From the NCBI GenBank assembly GCA_040391535.1, contig JBEBXQ010000092.1:1-20412 (forward strand): 20,412 bases of DNA, read 5' to 3'. This document shows, one piece after another, positions 1 to 9,000 of this stretch. Position 1 is the first letter of the stretch. Every line of letters begins with the position of its first letter. The position numbers were made by a program, and so were the translations under genes. Source of the stretch: JBEBXQ01 sp040391535 (GTDB lineage Bacteria > Bacteroidota > Bacteroidia > Cytophagales > Spirosomataceae). The notes below the pieces were generated by a model that worked only from the letters and a program-made list of their open reading frames with translations, made no database searches and had not been told where the DNA came from.

Positions 1-614
1 ATAATGTCTCCTGCAAGCACGAAAAAAGGCCGCTCAGGGTTTCGGGCTATGTCAAAATAACCTTCTCCGTTTAAAATAACCTCCCGTTTATCCGATGGGA
101 ACGACAGCGGATACGTTAATTTACTTTGAGGTTGCAGGGTAATCTCAGAACCATCACTGAGGCTTACTGTAACCGGCTGATCTGAATTATTGATTTTTTC
201 AACCATAGGTGTGCTCTGTTGCTGTGCTGCCTGAGTTGAAGCTGCTTTTTCAGATTCTGTAGTCCGCGGAATCAGAACATACCATGCCACACCTGCCATG
301 AGTATCAGTACCGCAGCAGAAGCCATCCACTGATATCTTGTTAGTATTGATTTTTTATTTTCTGACAATGTACCTGCTTCCATCATAATCCGGTGAACAT
401 TGTCTTCCATTTTTTTCTGATCCATGCTCTCATGATTCATCCGTAATGCCTTTACAATCAACATGGCTTTGCTGATCACCGGCCTTTGGTCAGGTTGGTC
501 CTGAATCCAGCGTTCCCAGTATTGATCAGAAGGGGGCAATTCATTATTGACCCATTTTCTGAAATAGTCATTCAATACGAGTTTTTTTACCGTTAATTTT
601 TTTTTGTATTTCAT
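1..614 (-). CDS. FecR-like anti-sigma factor (partial, C-terminus cut by window edge)
   Basis: Inner-membrane anti-sigma regulator of the FecR family, which in Bacteroidota senses a TonB-dependent transporter and controls the cognate ECF sigma factor. Read by eye on the minus strand from the ATG at 614, giving about 204 residues before the edge. The N-terminal cytoplasmic part (about 1-95) is basic and helical. A single membrane segment follows (around 98-113, containing WMASAAVLILMAGVAWYVL), then a periplasmic part with the FecR hallmarks: a stretch starting VSLSDGSEITLQPQSKL and then GEGYFDIARNPERPFFV. The gene lies 60 bases downstream of the FecI-like sigma gene on the same strand, so the two are probably one operon, and any partner transporter should lie left of the window. 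The family call is strong; the substrate and target genes are unknown. Confidence 0.88.
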   Translation of the reverse strand, partial: MKYKKKLTVKKLVLNDYFRKWVNNELPPSDQYWERWIQDQPDQRPVISKAMLIVKALRMNHESMDQKKMEDNVHRIMMEAGTLSENKKSILTRYQWMASAAVLILMAGVAWYVLIPRTTESEKAASTQAAQQQSTPMVEKINNSDQPVTVSLSDGSEITLQPQSKLTYPLSFPSDKREVILNGEGYFDIARNPERPFFVLAGDI

Positions 615-674
615 ACAATACGAAGGTGTCTATAAGGAATAGGGTAATTCAGCGATGGTGTACTGAATTTTCTT

Positions 675-1247
675 TCAATTATTTTCGGTATCCTCTCTCC
701 AGCTGTTCTGAAGTTCCTTAATAGCCGTATGAACAAGGTTGCGCACCGACTGATAGTTGATGGACATAATTTTTGAAATCTGGTCGTAATCCAGTTCCTG
801 ATAAAAACGGAGATAGATAGCTTCCCGTTGTCGTTTGCTTAATAACGACACTGCCTGCTGGAGTTTCTGCTGATGAATTGCCGAGGATTCATTTTCAATG
901 ATTTGATATTCAATGGAAAACTCTCCGGTGAAATCGGATTCTTCCAGATATTCTGCGTCTGTATGAAACCATTTTTCCTTGATTTTCTTTTCTGAATATA
1001 TTTTTCTGCGCAGGGCTTTCAGCAGATAAAATTTGACATGGTCTGTCTCACTCAGGTATTCTCTGCGTCGCCATAAGTCCAGAAACAGATCCTGAATGCA
1101 GTCCTGCACCAGGGAATAGTCGTGTGTTAGCTTGGTTCCGAAATTGTAAAGAGTAGGATAGAAATGAATGGCTAATGTATTGAAAGCGGTCTTATCGCCC
1201 TTTCGGAAGGCAATCCATAATTCTGCAATTTCAGTAGGATTTGGCAT
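675..1247 (-). CDS. ECF RNA polymerase sigma factor, FecI-like
   Basis: Extracytoplasmic-function sigma-70 factor that directs RNA polymerase to a small regulon, normally held inactive by the FecR-type partner encoded just downstream. The 190 residues match the usual family length. Region 2 is around residues 20-90, with the core-binding helix DCIQDLFLDLWRRRE. Region 4 is around 130-178, with LSKRQREAIYLRFYQELDYD followed by the helix-turn-helix (ISKIMSINYQSVRNLVHTA). This is the Bacteroidota type of ECF sigma found next to FecR and SusC genes. The first ATG, at 1247, is followed at once by a normal sigma N-terminus and is accepted. The SusC in this window lies more than 4.7 kb away, faces the other way and lacks the STN signalling domain, so it is probably not this pair's partner. 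Confidence 0.93.
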   Translation of the reverse strand: MPNPTEIAELWIAFRKGDKTAFNTLAIHFYPTLYNFGTKLTHDYSLVQDCIQDLFLDLWRRREYLSETDHVKFYLLKALRRKIYSEKKIKEKWFHTDAEYLEESDFTGEFSIEYQIIENESSAIHQQKLQQAVSLLSKRQREAIYLRFYQELDYDQISKIMSINYQSVRNLVHTAIKELQNSWREDTENN

Positions 1248-1432
1248 TTCTGCTTACAGGCAAATTAAAGGTCACTACTTATAAAAGGGCATGATTATGT
1301 TTTTGTACTGAAAAAACTTCAGCTATAACCAATTTCGTTTGTTTCACCTGAAATTCCTGTATGCTTCGGTCTGGCATTGTTCTATGGCTTGTGCTGTCCA
1401 GGAGCAATCTGCAGGGAAGAACCCGTTATAAT

Positions 1433-1472
1433 ACAAACAGGCTTCCCTGAGAAAACGGGGAAGCCTGTTTGT
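1433..1472 (-). terminator. Hairpin terminator downstream of mqo
   Basis: A perfect 15-bp inverted repeat (arms 1433-1447 and 1458-1472, each with the core AGGCTTCCC or its complement) encloses a 10-base loop. It begins 16 bases past the mqo stop codon. On the minus strand the hairpin is followed by a short T/A-rich run (GTATTATAA), weak as a U-tract, but position and stem strength fit transcription termination of mqo before fecI. The near-symmetric stem could also work on the other strand. Confidence 0.8.
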
Positions 1473-1488
1473 TCAGAACCGCAAAGCA

Positions 1489-3009
1489 TCAGATCATACT
1501 GGAAGTGCTTTCATTCAGCATCAGTACATCGCTGGTCCAGTGTTTTACTTTTTCCAGTAATTGCGGATCTTGTAATAATGATTTCTTATAGGACGGAATA
1601 GTTTCTCTGAGCTTATCCTGCACTTCGGGTGTTTTGATACGGTCAGGGAAACAACGTTCGATTAATTCAAGCATAATTGACACCGACGTAGAAGCTCCCG
1701 GAGAAGCGCCCAGCAGTGCGGCAATAGAACCGTCGGCTGAGGTTACCACCTCTGTACCGAATTCCAGGACACCGCCATGTACGGGGTCTTTTTTGATTAC
1801 CTGCACACGCTGCCCGGCAATTTCAAGGCGCCAGTCTTCTTTTCTGGCCTGCGGATAGTATTCCTTCAGTGCATTCAGACGGTCGTCAGGTGACTGCCTG
1901 ACCTGATCAATCAGATATTTGGTCAGTTTAAGGTTATCCAATCCTGCTCTGATCATCGGCATGATATTATCACGTTTGATCGAAGTGGGCAGGTCGAGTA
2001 ATGAACCGTTTTTAAGGAAACGGGTACTGAAACCGGCATATGGCCCAAAGAGTAAAGCATGTTCACCGTCAATAACGCGCGTATCCAGGTGAGGAACCGA
2101 CATCGGAGGAGCACCTACGGCCGCTTTTCCATATACTTTGGCATGGTGCTTCTCTATAATTTCCGGATTGGTACAGCGCAGCCATTGGCCGCTTACCGGG
2201 AACCCACCAAAGCCACGCCCTTCCGGAATATCCGATTTCTCGAGGAGGTGCAGCGCACCGCCACCGGCACCGATAAAGACAAATTTCGTCTTTACTTTAA
2301 TCCGCTTTCTGGTTTTTGTGTCTTCAATATTCAGAATCCATCTGTGTTCTTCATCCTGATGAAGGTCATAAACTTCATGTCCCAGATGAAGTGATACACC
2401 AGGTTGTTGCTGCATATAGGTCAGCAGGTCCCTGGTCAGTGCACCAAAGTTTACGTCCGTTCCTTCTTCCGTATAGGTTGCCGCTACTTTTTCATTGGGG
2501 TCACGGCCTTCCATCACGAGAGGAATCCAGTTTTTGATTACCTCAGGGTCTTCTGAATATTTCATGCCGTCAAACAGCGGATACTCCTGCATCGCCTGAT
2601 AGCGCTTTCTCAGATATTCGACATTCTTTTCACCGTGTACAAAACTCATATGAGGAATGCTGCGGATAAACCGGTCAGGTGACTGAAGGATACCCTCTTC
2701 GACCAGATGCGCCCAGAACTGGCGTGAGATCTGGAACGACTCATAAATTTTAACCGCTTTTGAGCAGTCAATAGTACCATCTTCTCTTTCGGGCGTATAG
2801 TTCAGCTCACACAGTGCTGAGTGTCCCGTTCCTGCATTATTCCATGCATCAGAACTTTCCCCAGCTACAACATCCAGCCTTTCAAATATCGCAACGGACA
2901 TATCGTTACGGTATTTTTTTAAAATAGTACCCAGTGTCAGGCTCATAATTCCTGCTCCGATAAGGACTACGTCAGTCTCAATATCCGGAGAAATTGTACT
3001 TTTACCCAT
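1489..3009 (-). CDS. mqo: Malate:quinone oxidoreductase
   Basis: Membrane-associated FAD enzyme that oxidises malate to oxaloacetate and passes electrons to the quinone pool, replacing or complementing NAD-linked malate dehydrogenase in the TCA cycle. The 506 residues match the roughly 490-510 usual for Mqo. The N-terminus has the FAD-binding Rossmann motif VVLIGAGIMS (about 14-23), followed by the family signature region with ERLDVVAGESS and NNAGTGHSALCELNYTP. Other Mqo blocks are GGGALHLLEKSDIPEGRGFGG, VGAPPMSVPHLDTR and, near the C-terminus, LLGASPGASTSVSIMLELIE. It appears monocistronic, with a TATATTTG promoter element upstream (3064-3071) and a hairpin downstream. It is a housekeeping gene with no evident link to the utilisation operon. 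Confidence 0.97.
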   Translation of the reverse strand: MGKSTISPDIETDVVLIGAGIMSLTLGTILKKYRNDMSVAIFERLDVVAGESSDAWNNAGTGHSALCELNYTPEREDGTIDCSKAVKIYESFQISRQFWAHLVEEGILQSPDRFIRSIPHMSFVHGEKNVEYLRKRYQAMQEYPLFDGMKYSEDPEVIKNWIPLVMEGRDPNEKVAATYTEEGTDVNFGALTRDLLTYMQQQPGVSLHLGHEVYDLHQDEEHRWILNIEDTKTRKRIKVKTKFVFIGAGGGALHLLEKSDIPEGRGFGGFPVSGQWLRCTNPEIIEKHHAKVYGKAAVGAPPMSVPHLDTRVIDGEHALLFGPYAGFSTRFLKNGSLLDLPTSIKRDNIMPMIRAGLDNLKLTKYLIDQVRQSPDDRLNALKEYYPQARKEDWRLEIAGQRVQVIKKDPVHGGVLEFGTEVVTSADGSIAALLGASPGASTSVSIMLELIERCFPDRIKTPEVQDKLRETIPSYKKSLLQDPQLLEKVKHWTSDVLMLNESTSSMI

Positions 3010-3063
3010 ATTTTATCGTATATTCTAAAAGGTTTGCACCTTACTTATTTTCTTAATATACTA

Positions 3064-3071
3064 CAAATATA
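3064..3071 (-). promoter_or_regulatory. Putative mqo promoter -7 element (TATATTTG)
   Basis: On the minus strand the sequence reads TATATTTG, a perfect match to the Bacteroidota -7 consensus TAnnTTTG, 54 bases upstream of the mqo start. No good -33 TTTG is found at the usual distance (a TTTG at 3087-3090 is too close), so the assignment rests on the -7 element and its position. Confidence 0.45.
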
Positions 3072-3648
3072 CTAGCAAGATTGTTTCAAATAAATGATTA
3101 CTTTAAAAAGATATTATATAAAAAAGTAAATCTTTGATAATTGAAAAAATACCACGTTTTATTATAAATTAATATGGTTATATGATAATTATCCAATTTG
3201 TCTATAAGAGTGATTATCAGCATAAAGCCGGTAGTGCTGACTGTTTCAGATGATAAGAACCTTCTTCGGGTCAAAGAAGGTGTAAATGTATTTTAAAATT
3301 GTAATATACTAATAATAATCTGAAATTGTTATAGAAAGCATACGAGACAGATCGGGCAAGATGGTCAGGGAAAATGAACCGGTGTCTGATCCTATAGGCT
3401 GTCAGTACAAAAAATGGTGCTTTTTTATTTTTTTTCTTTGCGCTGGTGATAGTAATGGCGTGATAAAGAATCATTTGCAGCCATTATATAGTATAAATCG
3501 TTATCAGTGTGTTTTAAGGTATTAACAGGGTCATTTTACGGTCAGCTTTCACTGACCATACATTTTTGAGTATGTGTCTCATTCATAGGGATTACCATTG
3601 ATATTCCGCCAGATGATCAGGGGGTTAACTGAAAGGAATAACACCAAT

Positions 3649-3682
3649 TTTGTATAAAATTTCTAAAGTAGTCTTATTTTTA
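3649..3682 (+). promoter_or_regulatory. Candidate promoter of the LacI-family gene
   Basis: TTTG at 3649-3652 is followed after 22 bases by TATTTTTA at 3675-3682, seven of eight bases of the TAnnTTTG -7 consensus. The spacing is slightly long for Bacteroidota promoters (about 19-21). It would give a leader of about 45-50 bases before the ATG at 3737. Confidence 0.35.
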
Positions 3683-3736
3683 CAAAAATCCTTATAAACT
3701 AATAGTAAAATAGAGGTATCCATACGTTTTATCAGA

Positions 3737-4792
3737 ATGAGTAAAAAAGAATTAAAGGGCGTAAAGGAGATAGCAAGAAGGGCGGGAGTTTCAATCGCAA
3801 CGGTTGACAGGGTACTGCATAATCGTGTGGGTGTTTCTGCTAAAACCAGGGAAAAAATCAATCAGATCATTGAAGAGCTGAACTACCAGCCCAATCTGAT
3901 GGCCAGTCGTCTTGCTTCCGGGAAAATCCTGAGGCTTGCCGCCCTGATTCCTTCCGTTTCAGAAGAAACCAATTTCTGGGAAGCACCTCTGAAAGGTATC
4001 GAAAGAGCAGAATCTGAAATCCGCCAGTATGGAGTTACGGTCGATTTGTTTTTATTTGATCCCAACAGCCGCGAATCATTCAAAATACAGGGCGACAAAG
4101 TGCTGGAAAATAATTTTGACGGATTAATAATTGCACCTTCCTTTCTTGAAGAAACTTCAGAACTGGCTAAAAAATGTGACAGGAAGAAGCTGACTTACCT
4201 GTTCATTGACTCGAATATACCTGGGCAGCATAATCTTTCCTATATAGGCCCGCCTTTGTTTCAGAGTGGATATCTGGGGGCAAAATTACTGACCTACCGT
4301 CTGAAAAGTAAACACAAAGTGCTGGTTGTCAATATTTCAAAAGAAGTAGAGAATTTCAGCTATAACCAGATTGAGGCAGGTTTCCGGTCATATTTTAAAG
4401 ATTTTAATCTGGAGAATGAAATTGTCAGGATTGATATCCGTGAGACTGACTATGAGTCTGTTGCCCGCCATCTCACGTATGTTTTCCATGTACATCATAA
4501 TATTGAGGCCGTATTCGTGACCAATTCAAGAGTATTTTCGGTTGCTTCATTTCTGTTTAACAGCCATCGTAAGGATATTCCGCTTATCGGGTATGATTAC
4601 CTGAAGGAAAATGTATTTTATCTCAATGAAGGGATTATTGATTTCCTGATCTGCCATAAACCCGAAGAGCAGGGTTACAAGGGAGTGATGACATTGTATC
4701 AGAATCTGGTGCTGGATTATACCATTCCAAAAGATTACTTTATGCCTATTGATATAGTTACCCGTGAGAATCAGGAATTTTATACTAATTAA
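3737..4792 (+). CDS. LacI-family transcriptional regulator
   Basis: DNA-binding regulator with a periplasmic-binding-protein-like effector domain, usually sensing a sugar or related small molecule. The 351 residues have the standard architecture. The N-terminal LacI helix-turn-helix (about 8-60) reads VKEIARRAGVSIATVDRVLH followed by the hinge LNYQPNLMASRLASGK. Residues about 65-345 form the ligand-binding domain, with features such as NFDGLIIAPSF and the later FVTNSR and PLIGYDYL blocks. The ATG at 3737 sits directly before the helix-turn-helix. It is 103 bases upstream of, and co-oriented with, a GntR-family gene and the SusC/SusD operon, so it is a natural candidate for a local effector-responsive regulator. 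The ligand cannot be predicted from sequence alone. Confidence 0.95.
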   Translation: MSKKELKGVKEIARRAGVSIATVDRVLHNRVGVSAKTREKINQIIEELNYQPNLMASRLASGKILRLAALIPSVSEETNFWEAPLKGIERAESEIRQYGVTVDLFLFDPNSRESFKIQGDKVLENNFDGLIIAPSFLEETSELAKKCDRKKLTYLFIDSNIPGQHNLSYIGPPLFQSGYLGAKLLTYRLKSKHKVLVVNISKEVENFSYNQIEAGFRSYFKDFNLENEIVRIDIRETDYESVARHLTYVFHVHHNIEAVFVTNSRVFSVASFLFNSHRKDIPLIGYDYLKENVFYLNEGIIDFLICHKPEEQGYKGVMTLYQNLVLDYTIPKDYFMPIDIVTRENQEFYTN

Positions 4793-4841
4793 AAGGTAAA
4801 GGGAGCCGTGGAGGGTTTTTTACGGGGTATTTATAATTCGT

Positions 4842-4870
4842 TATATTTGACCGGTCTCCTGGTTTACAAA
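4842..4870 (+). promoter_or_regulatory. gntR promoter -7 element with overlapping operator candidates
   Basis: TATATTTG at 4842-4849 matches the Bacteroidota -7 consensus perfectly, 47 bases before the gntR ATG. Its last bases overlap TTGACCGGTCT (4847-4857), which contains the 8-bp palindrome GACCGGTC. Just downstream, GTTTACAAA (4862-4870) is the reverse complement of TTTGTAAAC, the core of the repeats in front of susC. A protein bound at either motif would cover the start site. Promoter assignment is fairly good; operator assignment is inference from repetition. Confidence 0.5.
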
Positions 4871-4895
4871 TTTTAAAAGTTACGGTTAACAAACG

Positions 4896-5531
4896 ATGAA
4901 AGAAGACTCACTGGCAGGAAAAGCATATTCGGAATTAAGGAAAAAGATACTGTCCAATCAGCTGGCTTCCGGCGCCAGGCTCAAAGAGGATTTCTGGGCT
5001 AAGAGGCTGGAAGTGAATCGTATGGCTATACGCGAGGCGCTTACCCGCTTGCTCGGAGAAAAGTTGCTGGAGCAAGGTGAAAAAGGTGGTTTTTTCGTAA
5101 AAACACTCACGGAAAAAGATATTCAGGAAATAAAGGAATTACGTGAAATTCTGGAGCTGGGCGCGGTGAGGCTTGCTATTCATCATATTGATGAGACCTA
5201 TATTAAAAAGCTGGAAGGGATCTGTCATGATTTTACTGCTATGGTACAGGGCGGTTATCTGGGGGGAGCCTGTGAAGCTGATATTAAATTTCATGAAGTG
5301 CTGATAGAATGTTCAGGTAATGAAAAACTGTCGGAACTTTACCAGGCGAGTAATATTCCTTTGTTTCATCAGAAACTGGGACAGGCACAAGCTATGGATG
5401 ATTATGAACTGACGGAGGCTGAGCATCTGCAAATCCTGAATGGTCTTAAAAAACGGGATCTGGCTTTAGTGGAAGAAGCATTACTCACACATCTGCAAAG
5501 AGGAAAAAACGCGGTGCTTGATCTGAGCTGA
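4896..5531 (+). CDS. GntR-family (FadR/FCD subfamily) transcriptional regulator
   Basis: DNA-binding regulator with a winged helix and a metal-binding all-helical FCD effector domain, a class that commonly senses carboxylates or sugar acids. The 211 residues fit the subfamily. Residues about 6-70 form the GntR winged helix, with ARLKEDFWAKRLEVNRMAIR and the wing GEKGGFFVKTL. Residues about 76-205 form the FCD domain, and the typical Asp-His-His-His metal set can be traced as D129, H133, H177 and H199. The gene lies between the LacI-family gene and susC. Its promoter and the gap after its stop both carry TTGACCGGTCT, and TTTGTAAAC-type motifs lie on both sides, suggesting autoregulation and control of the downstream operon. 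The ligand is unknown. Confidence 0.94.
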   Translation: MKEDSLAGKAYSELRKKILSNQLASGARLKEDFWAKRLEVNRMAIREALTRLLGEKLLEQGEKGGFFVKTLTEKDIQEIKELREILELGAVRLAIHHIDETYIKKLEGICHDFTAMVQGGYLGGACEADIKFHEVLIECSGNEKLSELYQASNIPLFHQKLGQAQAMDDYELTEAEHLQILNGLKKRDLALVEEALLTHLQRGKNAVLDLS

Positions 5532-5553
5532 CCGATTCGAAAATACAAAACAA

Positions 5554-5564
5554 TTGACCGGTCT
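5554..5564 (+). promoter_or_regulatory. TTGACCGGTCT operator candidate, second copy
   Basis: Exact 11-base match to the element at 4847-4857 in the gntR promoter, containing the palindrome GACCGGTC. It lies 23 bases past the gntR stop. The central CG step resembles LacI-family operators in general, which makes the neighbouring LacI protein one candidate binder. This is inferred from repetition only. Confidence 0.35.
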
Positions 5565-5743
5565 AACTGGCAAGCTATCTACTGTATGCAATAATCCTGA
5601 TCAAATAAATGCCCGTTTCTGCAGCAAACAATAAGTACATCTGACTGTAATAGCATTTATGACGCTTCGGTCACTGGTTGCTCAGAGGGCTTCAGTATAA
5701 TTATCTCACTTTATTTTCCGGGTTAATAAAGAATCTGATAATA

Positions 5744-5756
5744 TTTGTAAACAAAA
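5744..5756 (+). promoter_or_regulatory. TTTGTAAACAAAA operator candidate, upstream copy
   Basis: Contains the dyad TTTGT-AA-ACAAA, whose TTGT and ACAA half-sites resemble FadR/GntR-type operators. The identical 13-base element recurs 243 bases downstream at 5987, over the susC start-site region. Confidence 0.4.
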
Positions 5757-5965
5757 ATTGAATATATTTATCCGTATTATATTAGGAAAAATAACGGTTC
5801 GTCTTTGACTAAACTAATTCCTCCTGTCATCTTGTACATAAAGTGGTATATAGTGTAGTTTTTTGTTTTATTTCCTCCTCTCTTCATCATTCCTTATCCT
5901 GATAATTACCAATTCCGTTGGTATTATTAAAAATATTCATCGGAAAATTAAATATATTATTTTTA

Positions 5966-5999
5966 TGTTTACTTAATATTACTATTTTTGTAAACAAAA
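5966..5999 (+). promoter_or_regulatory. susC promoter with overlapping operator candidate
   Basis: TATTTTTG at 5983-5990 matches the TAnnTTTG -7 consensus, 44 bases before the susC ATG. TTTGTAAACAAAA (5987-5999) overlaps its 3' half. A further half-site, TGTTTAC at 5966-5972, is the exact inverse of GTAAACA at 5990-5996, so the -7 element is bracketed by inverted copies. This layout fits repression by steric block. No clear -33 TTTG is present, which would fit a promoter needing an activator. Confidence 0.5.
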
Positions 6000-6034
6000 T
6001 ATAAACATTTCCTACCTTAACCTTTATTTCCAAG

Positions 6035-9000
6035 ATGGTAAATCAAACCTTTTACCAAAAGCGGCTTATCTATACGTTTTTGGCCTTGATGGGCTTGTTA
6101 TGCTGGAACCGGGCCTTTGCTCAAACTCCCAGACAAATTTCTGGTACAGTAGCTGACGCTTCTAATCAGCAGTTATTGCCTGGTGTAAGTGTTGTGATTA
6201 AAGGTTCGCAAAACGGAACTTCAACCGGAACCGACGGACAGTTCAGCTTGTCCGCTGTTAGCGGGGATGTACTTGTATTTTCATTTATCGGTTTTGCTTC
6301 TGCTGAAGTAGTCATTGCCAATCAGACCACGATTGAAGTTGAACTCCAGCCCGACACCCAGGCTTTGGATGAACTTGTGGTGGTAGGGTATTCGAGTCAG
6401 CGTAAAAAGGATATCACCGGATCAGTATCCGTAGTGGATATGAAAGCCGTAAAGGCGGTTCCGGCGGGGTCTGCTATGCAGGCATTACAGGGACAGGCTG
6501 CTGGTGTTAATGTCATCAGTTCAGGTGTGCCGGGTGCAGGGAGTAATATTTTTGTCAGAGGCATCAGTTCTTTCGGAGACACGCAGCCACTGGTGCTGAT
6601 TGACGGGATACAGGGTGATCTCAATAATATCAGTGCGGAGGACATTGAGTCTTTTCAGGTACTGAAAGACGCAGGGGCCGCTGCCATTTATGGTGTGAGG
6701 GGATCTAACGGGGTAATTATCGTAACTACAAAAAAGGGAAAGACAGGCCAGCCTTCCATCACCTATGACGGTTATGTGGGAGTACAGCTACCCTTGGCGG
6801 GCAATCCTTTTAATCTTCTGAATACAAATGATTTTGCCAAGGTAGTGCTCACTGCAGATCCTAATAATGCAATCTTCAGAAACGGAATCCCTGATTATTT
6901 ATATGCCGGTCCGGGTGCTGCAGGGATAGCTATGGAGGGAGACCCGGCTGTAGACCCGTCGCTTTACTCCCTGAACCCGATCAGTACGGCTTCCAATTAC
7001 CTGATTCAGAAAGTAAATAAGCAAGGTACCAACTGGTTTCAGGAGGTTTTTAATCCTGCTGTAACGACCAATCATAATATCACTGCCAGCGGTGCCACTT
7101 CGCGGGCGAGTTATATGTTTTCTCTGGGGTATATCAATCAGCAGGGTACATTGTTAAATACCTATCTGAAGCGGTATTCGGCCAGGATTAATACGACGTA
7201 TAATATTACCGACAAGTTCAGGGTCGGAGAAAATATGAACTTCTATTACCGGGACAGTCCGGGTTTCGGCAATCAGTCTGAGTTTGGTGTGCTTTCTCAG
7301 GTATACCGTATGATGCCGATTGTACCGGTCAGGGATATTATGGGTAACTACGGAGGAACATTTGCCGGCCCGTCTCTGGGCAGTAACGGGAATGCCGTCG
7401 CTTCTCAGGAGCGCAGGATCAACAACCGGAGCCATTCATGGAATACGATCGGGAATGTATATGCAGAGCTGGACTTTCTTAAAGATTTTACATTCCGCAC
7501 GAGCTTTGGCGGATCCATTTCAAATGGTTACGGACAGAGCTTCGGCTTTACTCCCTACGAAAATAAAGAAGGCAACAGCAACCCGAACAGCTATTCGGAA
7601 AGTGCCAGTTATGGCAATATGGTAATGTGGACCAATACACTGAATTACCGGAAATATATCGAGAAGCATTCTGTTCAGGTACTGGCCGGAACGGAATATA
7701 TCCGTAGTAACGGGCGGTCTGTTGGAGGTGGTTCACAGGGGTTTTTCTCTACAGATTATAATTACCTGATTCTGGGCAATGGTACCACCGGTGTTACCAA
7801 CTATAGTTCGGCTTATGAAAACCGGCTCTATTCAGTGTTTGGAAGAGTGGATTACGCCTATAACGACCGCTATCTGCTGGGGCTGACCGTCCGCCGGGAT
7901 GGTTCTTCACGCTTTGGTGATCAAAAAAGATTCGGGGTATTCCCGTCCTTTTCTTTAGGCTGGCGAATGTCCGAAGAAGCGTTTCTGCGTGACGTGAACT
8001 GGCTGGACGACCTGAAACTGAAAGGTAGTTACGGGATTCTTGGATCGCAGAATAATGTGAGTCCTGAAAATGCCTTCAGTCTTTACGGTGGCGGATATGG
8101 TAATGCCTATTATGATATTGCCGGTACGAGCAATTCGGTTCAGCAAGGGTTTATTCAGACGCGCATCGGGAACCCCCTTGCCGGATGGGAGGAGAATATC
8201 GTATCGAATGTGGGCGTAGAAAGTGTGTTATTCAACAATAGTCTGAGTGTGTCACTGGAATATTATAAAAAATCGATCAACGGCCTGCTTTTCAGTCAGC
8301 CGTTACCTGCTACGGTGGGCGGTGCCACTGCACCGGTGGTTAATATCGGTGATATTCAGAATAAGGGATGGGATGTGGCTGTCAATTACAGGGCTGCTCT
8401 TGCCAAAGATCTTGAACTCAATATCGGAGCCAATATCACTACTTATAAAAATAAAGTAGTCAGTATTCCTGACCCGGGATATTTTGATGTAGCCAGTCTT
8501 CAGGGTATGGGTACCATCGTGAGAAATCAGGTTGGGCAGGCTACCAGCTCATTCTTTGGCTATGATGTGATCGGGCTCTTTAACTCGGAAGCCGATGTTA
8601 CAGGATCTCCGGCCCAGACCGGCGCGGCTCCCGGCCGTTTCAAGTACCGTGATGTAAATAACGACGGAGTGATTACACCTGATGACCGTACTTTCCTGGG
8701 CAGTCCTAATCCTGATTTTACTTATGGTATCAACATTGGATTGAACTACAAAAGATTTGATTTCTCTACCATTCTGTATGGTTCTCAGGGCAACGAGATT
8801 GTGAATACCACCCGGTCCTATACTCATTTTTATGGCGGATATATCGGAAACAAAAGCAACGAACTGCTGAATGCCTGGTCCCCGCAGAATACCGATACCA
8901 ATATTCCGGTCATTGAGGCCGGTACATCGCTGAGTACTTCCGGAACCATGAATTCATTTTTTATGGAAGATGGTTCCTATCTGCGAATGCGTTCGCTTAT

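Larger units (their letters stand above)
3010..3736. other. Gene-free AT-rich intergenic region, 727 bases
   Basis: Divergent gap between mqo and the LacI-family gene. It contains the mqo promoter element at one end and a LacI-gene promoter candidate at the other. Two small perfect inverted repeats lie inside: 3259-3281 (8-bp arms ACCTTCTT/AAGAAGGT, 7-base loop) and 3540-3557 (6-bp arms GGTCAG/CTGACC). Neither has a T-tract. Open frames here (for example about 67 codons on the minus strand from 3474) have low-complexity Phe/Lys/Tyr-rich translations and no recognisable domain, so I do not call a gene. A small RNA cannot be excluded. Confidence 0.6.
5532..6034 (+). other. Regulatory intergenic region upstream of susC, 503 bases
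   Basis: No gene is seen. The region holds one TTGACCGGTCT copy (5554-5564), two identical TTTGTAAACAAAA elements (5744-5756 and 5987-5999) and a -7 promoter element (5983-5990). The final 100 bases are strongly AT-rich. The length, well beyond a minimal promoter, and the repeated motifs suggest the main control region of the operon. Confidence 0.6.

Noticed and set aside
1377..1601. 74-codon plus-strand open frame across the mqo terminator
   Set aside because: It runs through the hairpin and into the antisense of mqo; shadow frame.
3271..3474. 67-codon minus-strand open frame in the mqo-lacI gap
   Set aside because: Biased composition with no domain, and in an AT-rich gap where such frames arise by chance.
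5660..5673. Small TGAC...GTCA hairpin downstream of gntR as a terminator
   Set aside because: Only a 4-bp stem and no T-tract.
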